Assembly (NCBI GenBank): GCA_015661185.1
Contig: JACVXU010000027.1
Span: 1 to 42,549 of the forward strand
Reading direction: 5' to 3'
DNA from: Bacteroidota bacterium
GTDB lineage: Bacteria > Bacteroidota > Ignavibacteria > UBA10030
DNA length: 42,549 nt
Under the pieces are notes generated by a model. The model did no database searches. It saw only the letters and a list, made by a program, of their open reading frames with translations, and was not told the origin of the DNA. A program made the translations under genes and the position numbers. Below, piece by piece: positions 7,759 through 17,295 of the stretch (positions within the stretch are counted from its first letter, which is position 1; each line of letters opens with the position of its first letter).

Positions 7759-8592
7759 GTGGATTGTAAAGAAGCCCAGCAGTTTGCTGGTGACGCAATT
7801 GACGGGTCGCTTCCCAACGGTCTAGAAGAAGAGTTACAGGCTCATCTCGACAAGTGCAAGCCGTGCCGCGGAGAAGTTGTGCTGGAAAAACTGTCGAAGG
7901 ACATGGTTCGACAGAACGTGAAGCAGATTCCAACCCCCCGCAACATCCGATCTTCTATTCTCAAGTCCCTTCGACTGGAATTCGAACAGCTTGAGCCGGA
8001 TCAAGAATCCTGGCTGGCCAGCTTGTTTCCCCTGCGGGTCGTCACTCCTGCGTTGGCAGCAGGAATTGTGACCACGCTGTTCTTTCTGATGGTCAGTACT
8101 CGGGTGGATCCGTTATATCAAATGACTGCACACTCCTCGTCGAACGATATCATTCATCAATCCTTCGCGAATTTTGCGCTCCTGCAGGCCGGAATAATGC
8201 TGCCCGCAATGGTGACGACCGTTCCTGAGAGCATGGGCGACTTCTTTCGGAAGAGCGATCTCCAGTTTGGCGTTGACATCCCCAAGTTGCGCAACTGCGA
8301 TTGGAGTGGAGGTTCCGCCTCTGAATGCAGTGGGGTGAAAAGGGCACATCTGTTCTTTAAGATAGGAAGCGAGTCGGTGTACGTCTTTGAGGTAAGCGAT
8401 GACGATGCCCTGTACGGGACGCAGATCTCACTGCCCCTCGCTGCAAAAAGAGCTCTGGCACAATCGGGGTGGTATACAGACCCCAGTCACCCGGACTGCA
8501 ACGTAATACTGTGGAAAACAGAGGAGGCCGTGTGTGTTGCGGTTTCGACGATGAAGAAAGAACAACTCCTCGCTTTGCTTCCTACGCGATAA
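7759..8592 (+). CDS. Membrane anti-sigma factor with zinc-finger (ZAS) domain
   Basis: A 277-aa protein expected to hold the upstream sigma factor inactive at the membrane. Residues 1-40 form a ZAS/zf-HC2 domain with Cys3, His29, Cys33 and Cys36 (HLDKCKPC). One membrane segment lies at about 93-113 (VVTPALAAGIVTTLFFLMV), followed by a periplasmic sensor region of ~165 aa. That region has four cysteines (180, 190, 247, 259), which might allow redox sensing (inference). Translation starts with GTG after GAGGTGG. The gene converges with the phosphoesterase, with a 29-nt gap and no visible terminator. Confidence 0.85.
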   Translation: MDCKEAQQFAGDAIDGSLPNGLEEELQAHLDKCKPCRGEVVLEKLSKDMVRQNVKQIPTPRNIRSSILKSLRLEFEQLEPDQESWLASLFPLRVVTPALAAGIVTTLFFLMVSTRVDPLYQMTAHSSSNDIIHQSFANFALLQAGIMLPAMVTTVPESMGDFFRKSDLQFGVDIPKLRNCDWSGGSASECSGVKRAHLFFKIGSESVYVFEVSDDDALYGTQISLPLAAKRALAQSGWYTDPSHPDCNVILWKTEEAVCVAVSTMKKEQLLALLPTR

Positions 8593-8621
8593 GCCTTATC
8601 CCTCAACTTCAACAGCAGTTC

Positions 8622-9323
8622 TTACATGCCATGGTAGAGCCGTTCGGCAAGCGTGCGCGGCAATCCGGCTTTTCGAATCTTCTCCGCCGCAGTGTCAATG
8701 TCGTAGCCGATGCGCACATTCTGGTAAGACCATAACTCGGTATCGAAAATTCCGAAACTGAGGTTCGGATTTCCATCGCGTGGTTGACCTATGCTACCAA
8801 CGTTGACAATGAACCGGCCCGTCTCGGAAACGGTCGCTGCTTTCCCGCGCTCCGAGAAGATGACGGGGATGTGCGAATGGCCGATGAAGCAAATCCTCTC
8901 GGTAAAAGCACGGAACGCTTCGCGGGTGTCGTATTCACTGATGACATAATGCCATTCCTTGGGCTCAAAAGGGGATGCGTGGGAAAGCAGCACATCGCCG
9001 AGGGTTTTGTCCTGTGGAAGATCTTTCAGGAAGGCTTTGTTTTCGTCGAGGAGGATGCCGAATGTCCAGATTGCGGAAAGTTGGGCGTTCAGCGTGAACT
9101 GATTCGCAAAAGAGAGATCGAGGGCAGCAGCATCGTGATTGCCGAGCAGGATTGTCGAACAACGTGATCGCACAAGACTGAGGCACTCATTTGGGTTTGC
9201 GCCATACCCGACTATGTCGCCGAGGCACACGATCGTATCGACGTGCTCGGCATCAATGGCAGCGAAGGCGCTGGTGAGCGCTTCAAGGTTGGAGTGAATG
9301 TCGGAAATGATTGCAATTCGCAC
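8622..9323 (-). CDS. Metallophosphoesterase (YfcE/MJ0936-like)
   Basis: A small calcineurin-like phosphoesterase of about 233 aa, probably cytoplasmic and acting on phosphodiesters. Metal-binding motifs appear in order: ISDIHSN at the very N-terminus, CLGDIVGYG, LGNHD and FIGHSHIP. The track's start at 9395 is a TTG. GTG 9323 (VRIAIISDIHSN) is preferred because the fold starts there, though no good Shine-Dalgarno is visible, so the start is uncertain. Length matches the YfcE-like family with a slightly longer C-terminus. It has no operon partner with clear function. Substrate unknown. Confidence 0.82.
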   Translation of the reverse strand: MRIAIISDIHSNLEALTSAFAAIDAEHVDTIVCLGDIVGYGANPNECLSLVRSRCSTILLGNHDAAALDLSFANQFTLNAQLSAIWTFGILLDENKAFLKDLPQDKTLGDVLLSHASPFEPKEWHYVISEYDTREAFRAFTERICFIGHSHIPVIFSERGKAATVSETGRFIVNVGSIGQPRDGNPNLSFGIFDTELWSYQNVRIGYDIDTAAEKIRKAGLPRTLAERLYHGM

Positions 9324-9439
9324 GCTGAGTTTCGCAATTATGGATGCGGCTTCGCTATTGTAGTGTCTGATTCCCGTCTGCCAAAAGGTAGGCAAAAGTC
9401 ACTCGAAATCCCAATGGTCTCTCCTTACAACGTGTTCCG

Positions 9440-9907
9440 TCAGACTCCCACGTCCTTCAGCGGATGTTCAGTGAGTATCTGCTGGAGGTGGTGCTTCACA
9501 TGATCCACATAGCCGCTAAACAAGAATTCAAGCGTCACGGGTTCATTCTCTCCAATGAAGCACAGACTGTTTGCTTTGTCGACTGGGATTTTCGCAGCCA
9601 CGTGAAGCAGGTGAAGGTTGAACGACTTCCAGAGCTCCACAATATTTTCCCACGATTCGGTTTCGTACGATTGCGCACGGACCCAGCGCTCCTGCTCGTA
9701 TTCGGGAAGCCTGATTTCGCTGCTGAGCTGCGCCCGCACGAATCTCTGGTGGTTATTGCTAGCCGAATCGATGAGGTGGCCGAGGATTTCTTTCTTTGAC
9801 CATTTGTCCGATGCGGGACGAATCGAGCTCTCAGATTCAGAGATTGACTGGAGTAATGGAAGGGCCATCGACAGAAGTGATTCGAATTCCTTAAGAGAGT
9901 TCTGCAT
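9440..9907 (-). CDS. DinB-like protein
   Basis: A 155-aa four-helix-bundle protein of the DinB/YfiT superfamily, whose members are metal-dependent thiol transferases or hydrolases. Recognisable are WSKKEILGHLIDSASNNHQRF, carrying the first His, and YVDHVKHHLQQI with the C-terminal His pair. The start at ATG 9907 is chosen because AAAGGAAAA lies upstream and family members begin there. The open frame extends to a TTG at 10081 and would add a hydrophobic segment (LTLLLLLVAVLVSVWLLSVL), so a membrane-anchored form is possible. It is transcribed away from the TIGR00300 gene. Confidence 0.78.
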   Translation of the reverse strand: MQNSLKEFESLLSMALPLLQSISESESSIRPASDKWSKKEILGHLIDSASNNHQRFVRAQLSSEIRLPEYEQERWVRAQSYETESWENIVELWKSFNLHLLHVAAKIPVDKANSLCFIGENEPVTLEFLFSGYVDHVKHHLQQILTEHPLKDVGV

Positions 9908-10130
9908 TCTCGCTTTTCCTTTCCAGACTTTTTCAGTGACCCATTTTGAAAGCACGGACAGCAACCACACGGACACAAGAACCGCAACCAGCAACAAAAG
10001 GAGGGTTAAAACATTTCCTGCGGGGGGACCGAGGAGAAGAGGCCGCATAGTCGAGTATGATGCCATGACGGGATGTGACAAAAGAGTTCAACAAAAGGTA
10101 GAAATATTCAGCGGCGTAATCAATGGCAGT

Positions 10131-10158
10131 TGCCAATGACGGGGAATCTCTTACATTA
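10131..10158 (+). promoter_or_regulatory. Possible sigma-70 promoter for the TIGR00300 gene
   Basis: TTGCCA (10131-10136) and TACATT (10153-10158) are separated by 16 nt and lie 90 nt before the start codon. The -10 match is moderate. The rest of the 341-nt gap 9908-10248 contains only the possible N-terminal extension of the DinB-like gene. Confidence 0.35.
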
Positions 10159-10248
10159 TAGAGAGGACACAGAAAGACGGAATAAACGCGAACCCGTCGT
10201 AGTATACCTACAGACAGCGAAGTTCACTCACCAGGGGAAGGGTTGAAA

Positions 10249-11460
<1,212 letters not shown>

Positions 11461-11471
11461 CAACAAAAGGA

Positions 11472-11533
11472 GAGGGCGCCCATTGTTGAGCGCCCTCGCA
11501 TTTCGCCTCCCACGATTACAATCGTGGGCTATT
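11472..11533 (+). terminator. Tandem hairpin terminator region between convergent genes
   Basis: Two hairpins lie in a row. GAGGGCGC/GCGCCCTC (11472-11479/11490-11497) comes first. CCCACGAT/ATCGTGGG (11509-11516/11521-11528) has a 4-nt loop and is followed by CTATTTTT. The second hairpin abuts the stop codon of the opposing amidohydrolase-like gene, and its U-tract lies inside that gene. It most likely terminates the plus-strand transcript. Confidence 0.65.
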
Positions 11534-12851
11534 TTTCATTCACCTGTCCGTATTTCTGTTTGTACTTCTCGTAGAGCTGCTTATGCTTGTCTGTCATGTT
11601 GATCTTCTTGCCCTGGATGAACATCTGTTCGGTCACGGTCGGAGGTTCGAGGGGGTCACCCGTCGTGACGATGAGCGTCGCGTCCTTGCCTATCTCCAGC
11701 GATCCGACCTTGTCGGCAATACCCAGGATCTGCGCGGCGTACAGCGTAATGGACTTGAGCGCTTCATCTTTCGGCAATCCGTATGCGGCGGCGTTGGCAG
11801 CGTGATAGGGCGTGTTGCGCGAATTCGACGCACTTCCATCGCCTGTGATGCAGAAGCGGATGCCCGCATCATGCAATCTCATCGGCAGAGTAAAGACCTC
11901 GCTGTATCCCTGCCATCGGCGTGAGGGTGCGGCCTGGATATCAGTGACAATGACAGGTATGTCCTTGGCCTTGAGCTGATCCCGGACAAGCCAGGCATCT
12001 TTGCCTCCAACGATGACGAGTCTTACACTTTCCGCCTCGGCCCAGGTTATGGCGGCCTGAATCTGGCTGAGCTCATTCGCCACGACGAAGACGGGAATCT
12101 TCCCTTCGAGAACAGGAATCATCGATTGCCATCGAGAGTCGGTCTCGTGGTACCGCACGCCTTTTTGTTTCTCTGCTGTTTTCGCCGTCATATATGCCCG
12201 TGCACTAGCAAATGCCTCACGGAGCGCCTTGAGCTGGTCATCGCGCTGCTTCTGCCACTCTTCTTTTGTAGTTCGAGCGCGGGGAGAAGGTGTGTACACC
12301 ATCGCCGGCCAATTAACGACGAGCGCAAGACCACTCTTGAGCGTCAGGTCTTCCCACGTCCAACCATCGAGCATCAGGGCTGCACCGAGGCCGGAGATGA
12401 GCCCTCCGCCGGGGACCGTGGCAACGATCGCAACCCCGAGAGAGCGCGCAACCGGTATCAATTCACTCTCCGGATTCACGGCTACTTCTGCCCGAATGCC
12501 TGGATTAATCGTTCCTGTCTCTGCAAAGTCGATGGTTCCCCGAACGGAGCCGATTTCCGTCAGCCCCATGTTTGTATAGGAATCGATGATGCCGGGGTAC
12601 AGATGTTTCCCGCTCACGTCGATGCGTTCAGCATCGGCAGGAATCGCGATATTCATCCCTAACGCGGTAATCTTCCCCTTTTCAAAAAGAATTGTTGCGT
12701 TCTCAAGCACACCGCCGCTCACAGTGTGAATGGTGCCGCCAACGAGCGCAATCGGTTTCTTCTGTTTTGCCGCCGGCACGGCGTCGGATGCAAACGCTCC
12801 AGCAGAACACAAGAGAAGGGCGACGAACAGAACAAAGTTAGTTCGTTTCAT
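11529..12851 (-). CDS. Exported amidohydrolase-like protein lacking the HxH metal motif
   Basis: A 440-aa protein with an N-terminal signal peptide (residues 1-21). It has the composite beta-sandwich/TIM-barrel layout of imidazolonepropionase-like amidohydrolases: ALVGGTIHTVSGGVLENATI at the start and KVGSLEIGKDATLIVTTGDPL at the end. At the first beta-strand, where active enzymes read PGxIDxHxH, this protein reads PGIIDSYTN, so both metal-binding histidines are gone. The later histidines are also not evident, although GDGSASNSR may keep the Asp. It is therefore probably non-catalytic or altered in mechanism. Its start overlaps the stop of the upstream 1027-aa gene by 14 nt, and AAGGAGG lies before the ATG, which implies translational coupling and a shared role, perhaps as a complex. 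Confidence 0.8.
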   Translation of the reverse strand: MKRTNFVLFVALLLCSAGAFASDAVPAAKQKKPIALVGGTIHTVSGGVLENATILFEKGKITALGMNIAIPADAERIDVSGKHLYPGIIDSYTNMGLTEIGSVRGTIDFAETGTINPGIRAEVAVNPESELIPVARSLGVAIVATVPGGGLISGLGAALMLDGWTWEDLTLKSGLALVVNWPAMVYTPSPRARTTKEEWQKQRDDQLKALREAFASARAYMTAKTAEKQKGVRYHETDSRWQSMIPVLEGKIPVFVVANELSQIQAAITWAEAESVRLVIVGGKDAWLVRDQLKAKDIPVIVTDIQAAPSRRWQGYSEVFTLPMRLHDAGIRFCITGDGSASNSRNTPYHAANAAAYGLPKDEALKSITLYAAQILGIADKVGSLEIGKDATLIVTTGDPLEPPTVTEQMFIQGKKINMTDKHKQLYEKYKQKYGQVNEK

Positions 12852-15800
12852 GGCTCAGGCCCTCCTTTGATGATTGCTGACCGTCTTCGTTCGGTCGGCG
12901 GAACCGCGCAGGCGGACCACCGGTCGCAGGCGGAGTTGTTTTCTTGCTGGCAAGAATCTTCTGAATCAGTGCGGCCCGTTCTTTCGTTATCTGCTCCTGC
13001 ATGAGCTTGTCTTCCTGAATATCGAAGTATTTCTTTCCGTCGATCCAGGTTTGTTCGCACCTGGTATACGTTGAGAGGGGGTTGCCATTCCAGATCACGA
13101 AGTCGGCATCTTTCCCCAGTTCGAGTGAGCCAACCCATTTGTCGATCTTCAACTGCTTCGCGGGATTGATAGTCACAAACTTGAATGCTTCCTCTTCCGA
13201 CAATCCGTATTTGACAGCCTTTGCCGCTTCCCAATTAAGCCGGGTGGAAAGCTGGTCATTGTCGGAGTTGTACGAAACGACAACACCCTGATCATGCATC
13301 AACGGGCCGTTGCCCGGAATCGCATCCCACGCCTCGATTTTATAGGCCCACCAGTCGCTGAATGTAGAACCTCCGACCCCGTGTTTGGCCATCACATCAG
13401 CCACTTTGTAGCCTTCGAGCACATGCTGGAATGTCGCAACCCGAATGCCATAGTCCTCAGCGATACGCATCAACAGAAGGAGTTCATCCTGCCTGTAGCC
13501 GTGAGCGTGGATTTCACGCTTCCCTTTCACGATTTCGAGGAGACAATCGAGTTCCAGGTCTTTGAGGGGCGGAATTTTCGTTTTGTCTTTTGTCCATTCA
13601 TTCCACGCTTTTTCATAGTCAAGCGCCGCGCTGAACCGGTCACGAATCAATTGGTCCACGCCCATTCGGGTTTGAGGGTAACGCGCAGCCCGACCTTGCA
13701 CAGAGAAATTGCTCTGCTTGACGTTTTCACCCAGAGCGAACTTGACGCCCGGCGGTGCGCCGGCCATTAGCAAGTCTTCTGTGAGTCCCCCCCATCGCCA
13801 TTTGACGATCGAGTTCTGTCCGCCAATCGGATTTGCCGAGCCATGAAGAACGTTTGCCATCGTCGTTCCGCCGGCAAGTTGACGGTAGATCCAGATCTCG
13901 TTCGGGTCAAGAACATCCTCAATGCGCGTTTCACAGGTAATTGCCTGTCCGCCTTCGTTGATGCTGGCGGCTGCTGTATGAGAGTGGCAATCAATGATGC
14001 CCGGACTAATGTGTTTGTTGGTTGCATCGACGACCAAAGCGCCCGTTGGCGCTGCGAGGTTTGAGCCTATTTTCGTGATCTTTCCTTTGGTCATGAGAAT
14101 GTCTGCGGTCAGGAGTTTTCCCTGCGGGCCTTGAGTCCAGACGGTTCCATTCTTGACTAGAACGTATTCGGATTGCTCCGGAAGTTTCACTCTGCCGTAG
14201 TCTGTCGGTGGAAACGTAGCAGGAGAGGTTGCCATCTCGGACTTTTTGGGCTTGGCTGTGTCGGGCTCGTCACGTGGTGGTTCTTTTCTCGTTCCGCTCC
14301 AATTGAATACGGTACCGTCAGGAGCTTCAAGAATTCCGAACATCTCCTTGTCGTTGACGGTCGCCGACATCCGTACGGTGCCAATGGTGCCGCTGGAGTC
14401 TCCAGCGAACGAGATCGCAATCCGGCCTCCGCCGAGAGTCACTGAACCGAGACGCAAGTCTTTGCCCTTGACGCGCAATGTGCCGGAAGGTTTGTCAATC
14501 TCACCTCGGAGGGACAACGTACCGGTTTCAAAATTGCTTCGGGTATCCCAGACACCACGGACATCCGCGAACGGAATCGCTTTGACTTCGTACCTGTTTC
14601 CGTCTATCCAGACATCCTGGATTTTCGTCTTTTCCCCAAACAAATCACCATCGGTTACAACCAGGTTTGCCGCCTTACCAGGTTCCAGCGTTCCGCAGCG
14701 GTTCTCCACTCCGAGCCATTTCGCCGGCGTTGTGGTCAGCGCCGCAAGAGCAGCATCGGCATTCAGTCCACGCTCAATTGCTTTGCGAGCCTGTGCTAAA
14801 AATGTTCCCGGATCCTTCAGCTGTGAGGATGTCAAAGCGATCGGGATGCCTGCGCCGAGCAATCGGCCAGCGTTTTCCGGCGCAGCGTCAAAATGACGAA
14901 GCTCTTCAAGAGTCACATTCATTGCCTCTTCGGGTGCATCGACCGAGGGGGCTTCGGGGTAATTCAGGGAAACGATGACCGGGATCTTCGTGGCTTTGAC
15001 AGCATCGATGCGCCGATATTCCTGACCGCTTCCGAGGATCCAGAGGTTAAGAGCGAATTCCTTTCCGATCTTGGCCGCCCGAAGGAAATTGAGGTCACTG
15101 TTGACGTCAACGACTACTGGCATCCGGATTTGCGCAGCCTCTGCTAGTGCGGCAAGAGCAGTGTTTACCTCGGGACGTCTCTGTCCGGCCGGGTTCTTGG
15201 CGTAAGAGTCCTGAGCCTTACGGTACCAATCGGCATCGAGATACGATTGCCGGATAAAGGCAATAATTCCCATCAGCGAATTCGGATATCCGCCGGTGAA
15301 ACCGCCAGACTGTTCAAAGCTCACGTTTTGTGCAACCTTGGGTTTGGCGATGAGGTCCGATGCCGCACCGTCACCCAGGTTGACGAGTGCGCTGGTGCCG
15401 CGGAAAATTCCGCGTTGCGGAGTTGCAAGAGCAAGGGTAAATCCTTGCGAACGGAGTTTCTCTGCCGCTTTCGAGTCAGGAACGAATTCCTGGTCGGCGC
15501 TGAACTCGGCGTGCATCTTCGCATTCCAGTGTGCCGCCCCTTTCGGTCTCTCGGGTTGTTGCTGCTGTTGAGCGGCGGAGACGTCGAACGGATTTCCCGA
15601 TGGAGCTTGCGGTGGTTTCGGCATACCGATGTCAGACGATATCTCAATGAGGCCAGGATAGAGTGTTCGCCCTTTCATATCCCAGATGCGCGCATCTGCC
15701 GGTGGAACAACCTTTTCACCGACAGCTTCAATGACACCGTTGCGGATCACGAGTGTTCCCAGTGGAATGATTTTGCCCGGGGCGACAACAATCCGCGCAT

Positions 15801-15921
15801 TGATAAACGAGTGAACGGTGGGCGTATTCTCCCGCAGCCCAACGGTGGGGGCCGTTTGGGCGGACGTCCATTGCGCTGTTATCGCGAGCAGGAGAAAAAG
15901 AATACAACATCGCTGAATCAT
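12838..15921 (-). CDS. Large exported two-module amidohydrolase
   Basis: A 1027-aa protein with a signal peptide (MIQRCCILFLLLAITAQWTSA). Module 1 (about 35-445) is amidohydrolase-like but reads LYPGLIEISSDIG at the metal site, so it lacks HxH. Residues about 450-545 are a beta-rich linker. Module 2 (about 585-1000) is canonical: PGIIDCHSHT gives His646/His648, and IHAHGYRQ, TFQHVLEGYK and SYNSDNDQL supply the other ligands. A Gln-rich stretch lies near residue 120. The likely role is hydrolysis of a cyclic amide or dipeptide in the periplasm; the substrate is not predictable. The start at 15921 (GGGAGGA upstream) replaces the track's 16011. It is the first gene of a two-gene operon with the degenerate 440-aa homologue. 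Confidence 0.83.
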   Translation of the reverse strand: MIQRCCILFLLLAITAQWTSAQTAPTVGLRENTPTVHSFINARIVVAPGKIIPLGTLVIRNGVIEAVGEKVVPPADARIWDMKGRTLYPGLIEISSDIGMPKPPQAPSGNPFDVSAAQQQQQPERPKGAAHWNAKMHAEFSADQEFVPDSKAAEKLRSQGFTLALATPQRGIFRGTSALVNLGDGAASDLIAKPKVAQNVSFEQSGGFTGGYPNSLMGIIAFIRQSYLDADWYRKAQDSYAKNPAGQRRPEVNTALAALAEAAQIRMPVVVDVNSDLNFLRAAKIGKEFALNLWILGSGQEYRRIDAVKATKIPVIVSLNYPEAPSVDAPEEAMNVTLEELRHFDAAPENAGRLLGAGIPIALTSSQLKDPGTFLAQARKAIERGLNADAALAALTTTPAKWLGVENRCGTLEPGKAANLVVTDGDLFGEKTKIQDVWIDGNRYEVKAIPFADVRGVWDTRSNFETGTLSLRGEIDKPSGTLRVKGKDLRLGSVTLGGGRIAISFAGDSSGTIGTVRMSATVNDKEMFGILEAPDGTVFNWSGTRKEPPRDEPDTAKPKKSEMATSPATFPPTDYGRVKLPEQSEYVLVKNGTVWTQGPQGKLLTADILMTKGKITKIGSNLAAPTGALVVDATNKHISPGIIDCHSHTAAASINEGGQAITCETRIEDVLDPNEIWIYRQLAGGTTMANVLHGSANPIGGQNSIVKWRWGGLTEDLLMAGAPPGVKFALGENVKQSNFSVQGRAARYPQTRMGVDQLIRDRFSAALDYEKAWNEWTKDKTKIPPLKDLELDCLLEIVKGKREIHAHGYRQDELLLLMRIAEDYGIRVATFQHVLEGYKVADVMAKHGVGGSTFSDWWAYKIEAWDAIPGNGPLMHDQGVVVSYNSDNDQLSTRLNWEAAKAVKYGLSEEEAFKFVTINPAKQLKIDKWVGSLELGKDADFVIWNGNPLSTYTRCEQTWIDGKKYFDIQEDKLMQEQITKERAALIQKILASKKTTPPATGGPPARFRRPNEDGQQSSKEGLSHETN

Positions 15922-16221
15922 AAATCCTCCCGAATGAAGGTGAGTTGAGACATCGTTGTAGAAGAAGGAGCAGCTGACGAATTGAAATCTCTTACAAGCG
16001 CTGAAATACAAGCACTTGCCAGGCCATGGTTGACCGATCGTCTACCAACCTGAACCCCTGCGGGAGAAGAATGCATTGGTTCCACAACATGCACCTCCCG
16101 GTGTGCAGCAAGAGCTCATTCGTCTGAATTGTTGGTGGTTGAAAATGACTTGGATGGGTACAATATCCAACCTCTCCAAGGCAATTCCGGCAAGAGGTCG
16201 GACTTCTACAGGTTCACATTG
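15922..16221. other. 300-nt intergenic region
   Basis: No gene is visible between the large amidohydrolase start and the GNAT stop. The region must hold the amidohydrolase promoter on the minus strand, but no convincing hexamers were picked out. It also holds one copy of the AGARGTCGGACTTCT repeat near its right end. Confidence 0.5.
16193..16209 (-). repeat. Short palindromic repeat, copy 1
   Basis: GAGGTCGGACTTCTAC is a slightly degenerate copy of the AGAAGTCGGACTTCT palindrome, 13 nt beyond the GNAT stop. Copies 2 and 3 lie at 16738 and 19877 in the same orientation, each at the 3' end of a minus-strand gene. Confidence 0.5.
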
Positions 16222-16680
16222 CTACGATACGAAATCTACCTCGTACATTCTATAGTAGGATTGTTTCATGCCGAGGCGCTCGTACGTTTGGCGGGCGCGG
16301 GCGTTGTTCTCTTCGACATAGAGCCTGAGTCCGCACACATCCGTCCGACTTCTGGCGAGAGCATGAATATATTCGTAGAGGGACTTAAAAACGCCCCTCC
16401 CCCGTCCTTCCTGGGCAACGTACACACTCTGGATCCACCAAAACGTTCCGTTGCGCCAGTCGCTCCATTCATAGGTGATCATTGTCTGGCCGACGACGAT
16501 GCCGTCATCTTCGGCGAGGAAATAGAGCCCTTTTGACGGATCGCTGAGAATAGTCTCGACGCCTTTCTGAAGCAACGCCTGGTCAAGCGTTTTGTTTTCG
16601 GTTTCTGCCGCCAGCAGCGAGTTAAAGCGGACGATGACCGGAGCATCGGCGATTGTTGCTTGTCGGATGGTGATCTTCAT
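16222..16680 (-). CDS. GNAT-family N-acetyltransferase
   Basis: A 152-aa acetyltransferase using acetyl-CoA on an unknown amine. The N-terminal strand ITIRQATIADAPVIVRFNSLLA, motif A (IQSVYVAQEGRGRGVFKSL, with the Q-x-x-G-x-G pyrophosphate loop) and motif B (ENNARARQTYERLGM) are all in place for a complete single-domain GNAT. It lies downstream of the YfiT/DinB gene on the same strand. The 71-nt gap contains a 12-bp hairpin, so co-transcription may be attenuated. Confidence 0.88.
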   Translation of the reverse strand: MKITIRQATIADAPVIVRFNSLLAAETENKTLDQALLQKGVETILSDPSKGLYFLAEDDGIVVGQTMITYEWSDWRNGTFWWIQSVYVAQEGRGRGVFKSLYEYIHALARSRTDVCGLRLYVEENNARARQTYERLGMKQSYYRMYEVDFVS

Positions 16681-16697
16681 GGCTCGTGTGGGAGAAG

Positions 16698-16726
16698 CCC
16701 CGAGAGAAGCAGAACTTCTCTCGGGG
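16698..16726. repeat. Perfect 12-bp stem-loop between the DinB/YfiT gene and GNAT
   Basis: CCCCGAGAGAAG (16698-16709) pairs perfectly with CTTCTCTCGGGG (16715-16726), with a 5-nt loop. No U-run follows on either strand. It lies just upstream of the GNAT start, so it may modulate processing or readthrough rather than terminate. Confidence 0.6.
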
Positions 16727-16737
16727 TGTATTCCTGG

Positions 16738-16755
16738 AAGAAGTTGGACTTCTAC
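16738..16755 (-). repeat. Short palindromic repeat, copy 2
   Basis: AAGAAGTTGGACTTCTAC forms AGAAGT/ACTTCT around a 3-nt loop. On the minus strand it supplies the TAG stop codon of the YfiT/DinB gene. It is the same element as at 16193 and 19877. Confidence 0.55.
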
Positions 16756-17276
16756 CAGCTCATGCGCTCGCGCAAAGTAGTGATGTGGGCAACGTGATGT
16801 CTTCCGTGCCAGGCGTAGAGCTGCAGAAGCCGGTCAAGGTTCATAATTCCATTTTGAGGGTGATTGATCGTTTTGGCGAAATCGGCTGCAGTCAACGCAT
16901 GAAGAAATATGACCCAACGATGATGGAGAGATTCCAGCAATATCAACGAGGGTTCAATTGGTGACGATTTTGCATCGACAAGTTCTGCCCACAATTGCTC
17001 TTCATATGGCTTAATGGTGGGTTGATTCTCGGTAACCGCCAGCTTGAACCGTACATAGGAATTAAGATGGCTGTCCGGTATATGATGAACAACCTGGCAG
17101 ACCGTCCACCCGCCCGGGCGGTACGGTGTATCAAGCTGCTCCTGCGACAGATTGCGGACGGCTTCCCGCAGGTTTGCCGGCGTTTCAGCGATTTCTTGTA
17201 TCAACGCATTGCGTTCAGAATCTGAGAGTGTTGGCTTTGGCGCGAATTTGCCAACAGGGAAACGTAAGTCTGTCAT
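16752..17276 (-). CDS. YfiT/BstA-type DinB-superfamily protein
   Basis: A 174-aa cytoplasmic protein resembling the YfiT/BstA group: N-terminal FPVGKF, then GGWTVCQVVHHIPDSHLNSYVRFK with the first metal His, and LYAWHGRHHVAHI with the other two. Characterised relatives are metal-dependent S-transferases using bacillithiol, so this gene may hint at that thiol (inference). Start 17276 has AAGGAGA upstream. The track's longer version runs back into the MITE-like element and is an artefact of the open frame. It is the second DinB-fold protein in the window. Confidence 0.82.
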   Translation of the reverse strand: MTDLRFPVGKFAPKPTLSDSERNALIQEIAETPANLREAVRNLSQEQLDTPYRPGGWTVCQVVHHIPDSHLNSYVRFKLAVTENQPTIKPYEEQLWAELVDAKSSPIEPSLILLESLHHRWVIFLHALTAADFAKTINHPQNGIMNLDRLLQLYAWHGRHHVAHITTLRERMSW

Positions 17277-17295
17277 GCGAAATTCTCCTTTTAGA

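Noticed and set aside
7718-7825. Small ORF starting at ATG 7718 after GGGAGG, between the sigma and anti-sigma genes
   Set aside because: The Shine-Dalgarno touches the ATG (zero spacing), and the frame overlaps the N-terminus of the anti-sigma gene out of frame. The GTG at 7759 is better supported.
15247-15948. 233-aa plus-strand ORF opposite the large amidohydrolase
   Set aside because: Its composition is that of a reverse-strand shadow, and the sense gene is firmly identified.
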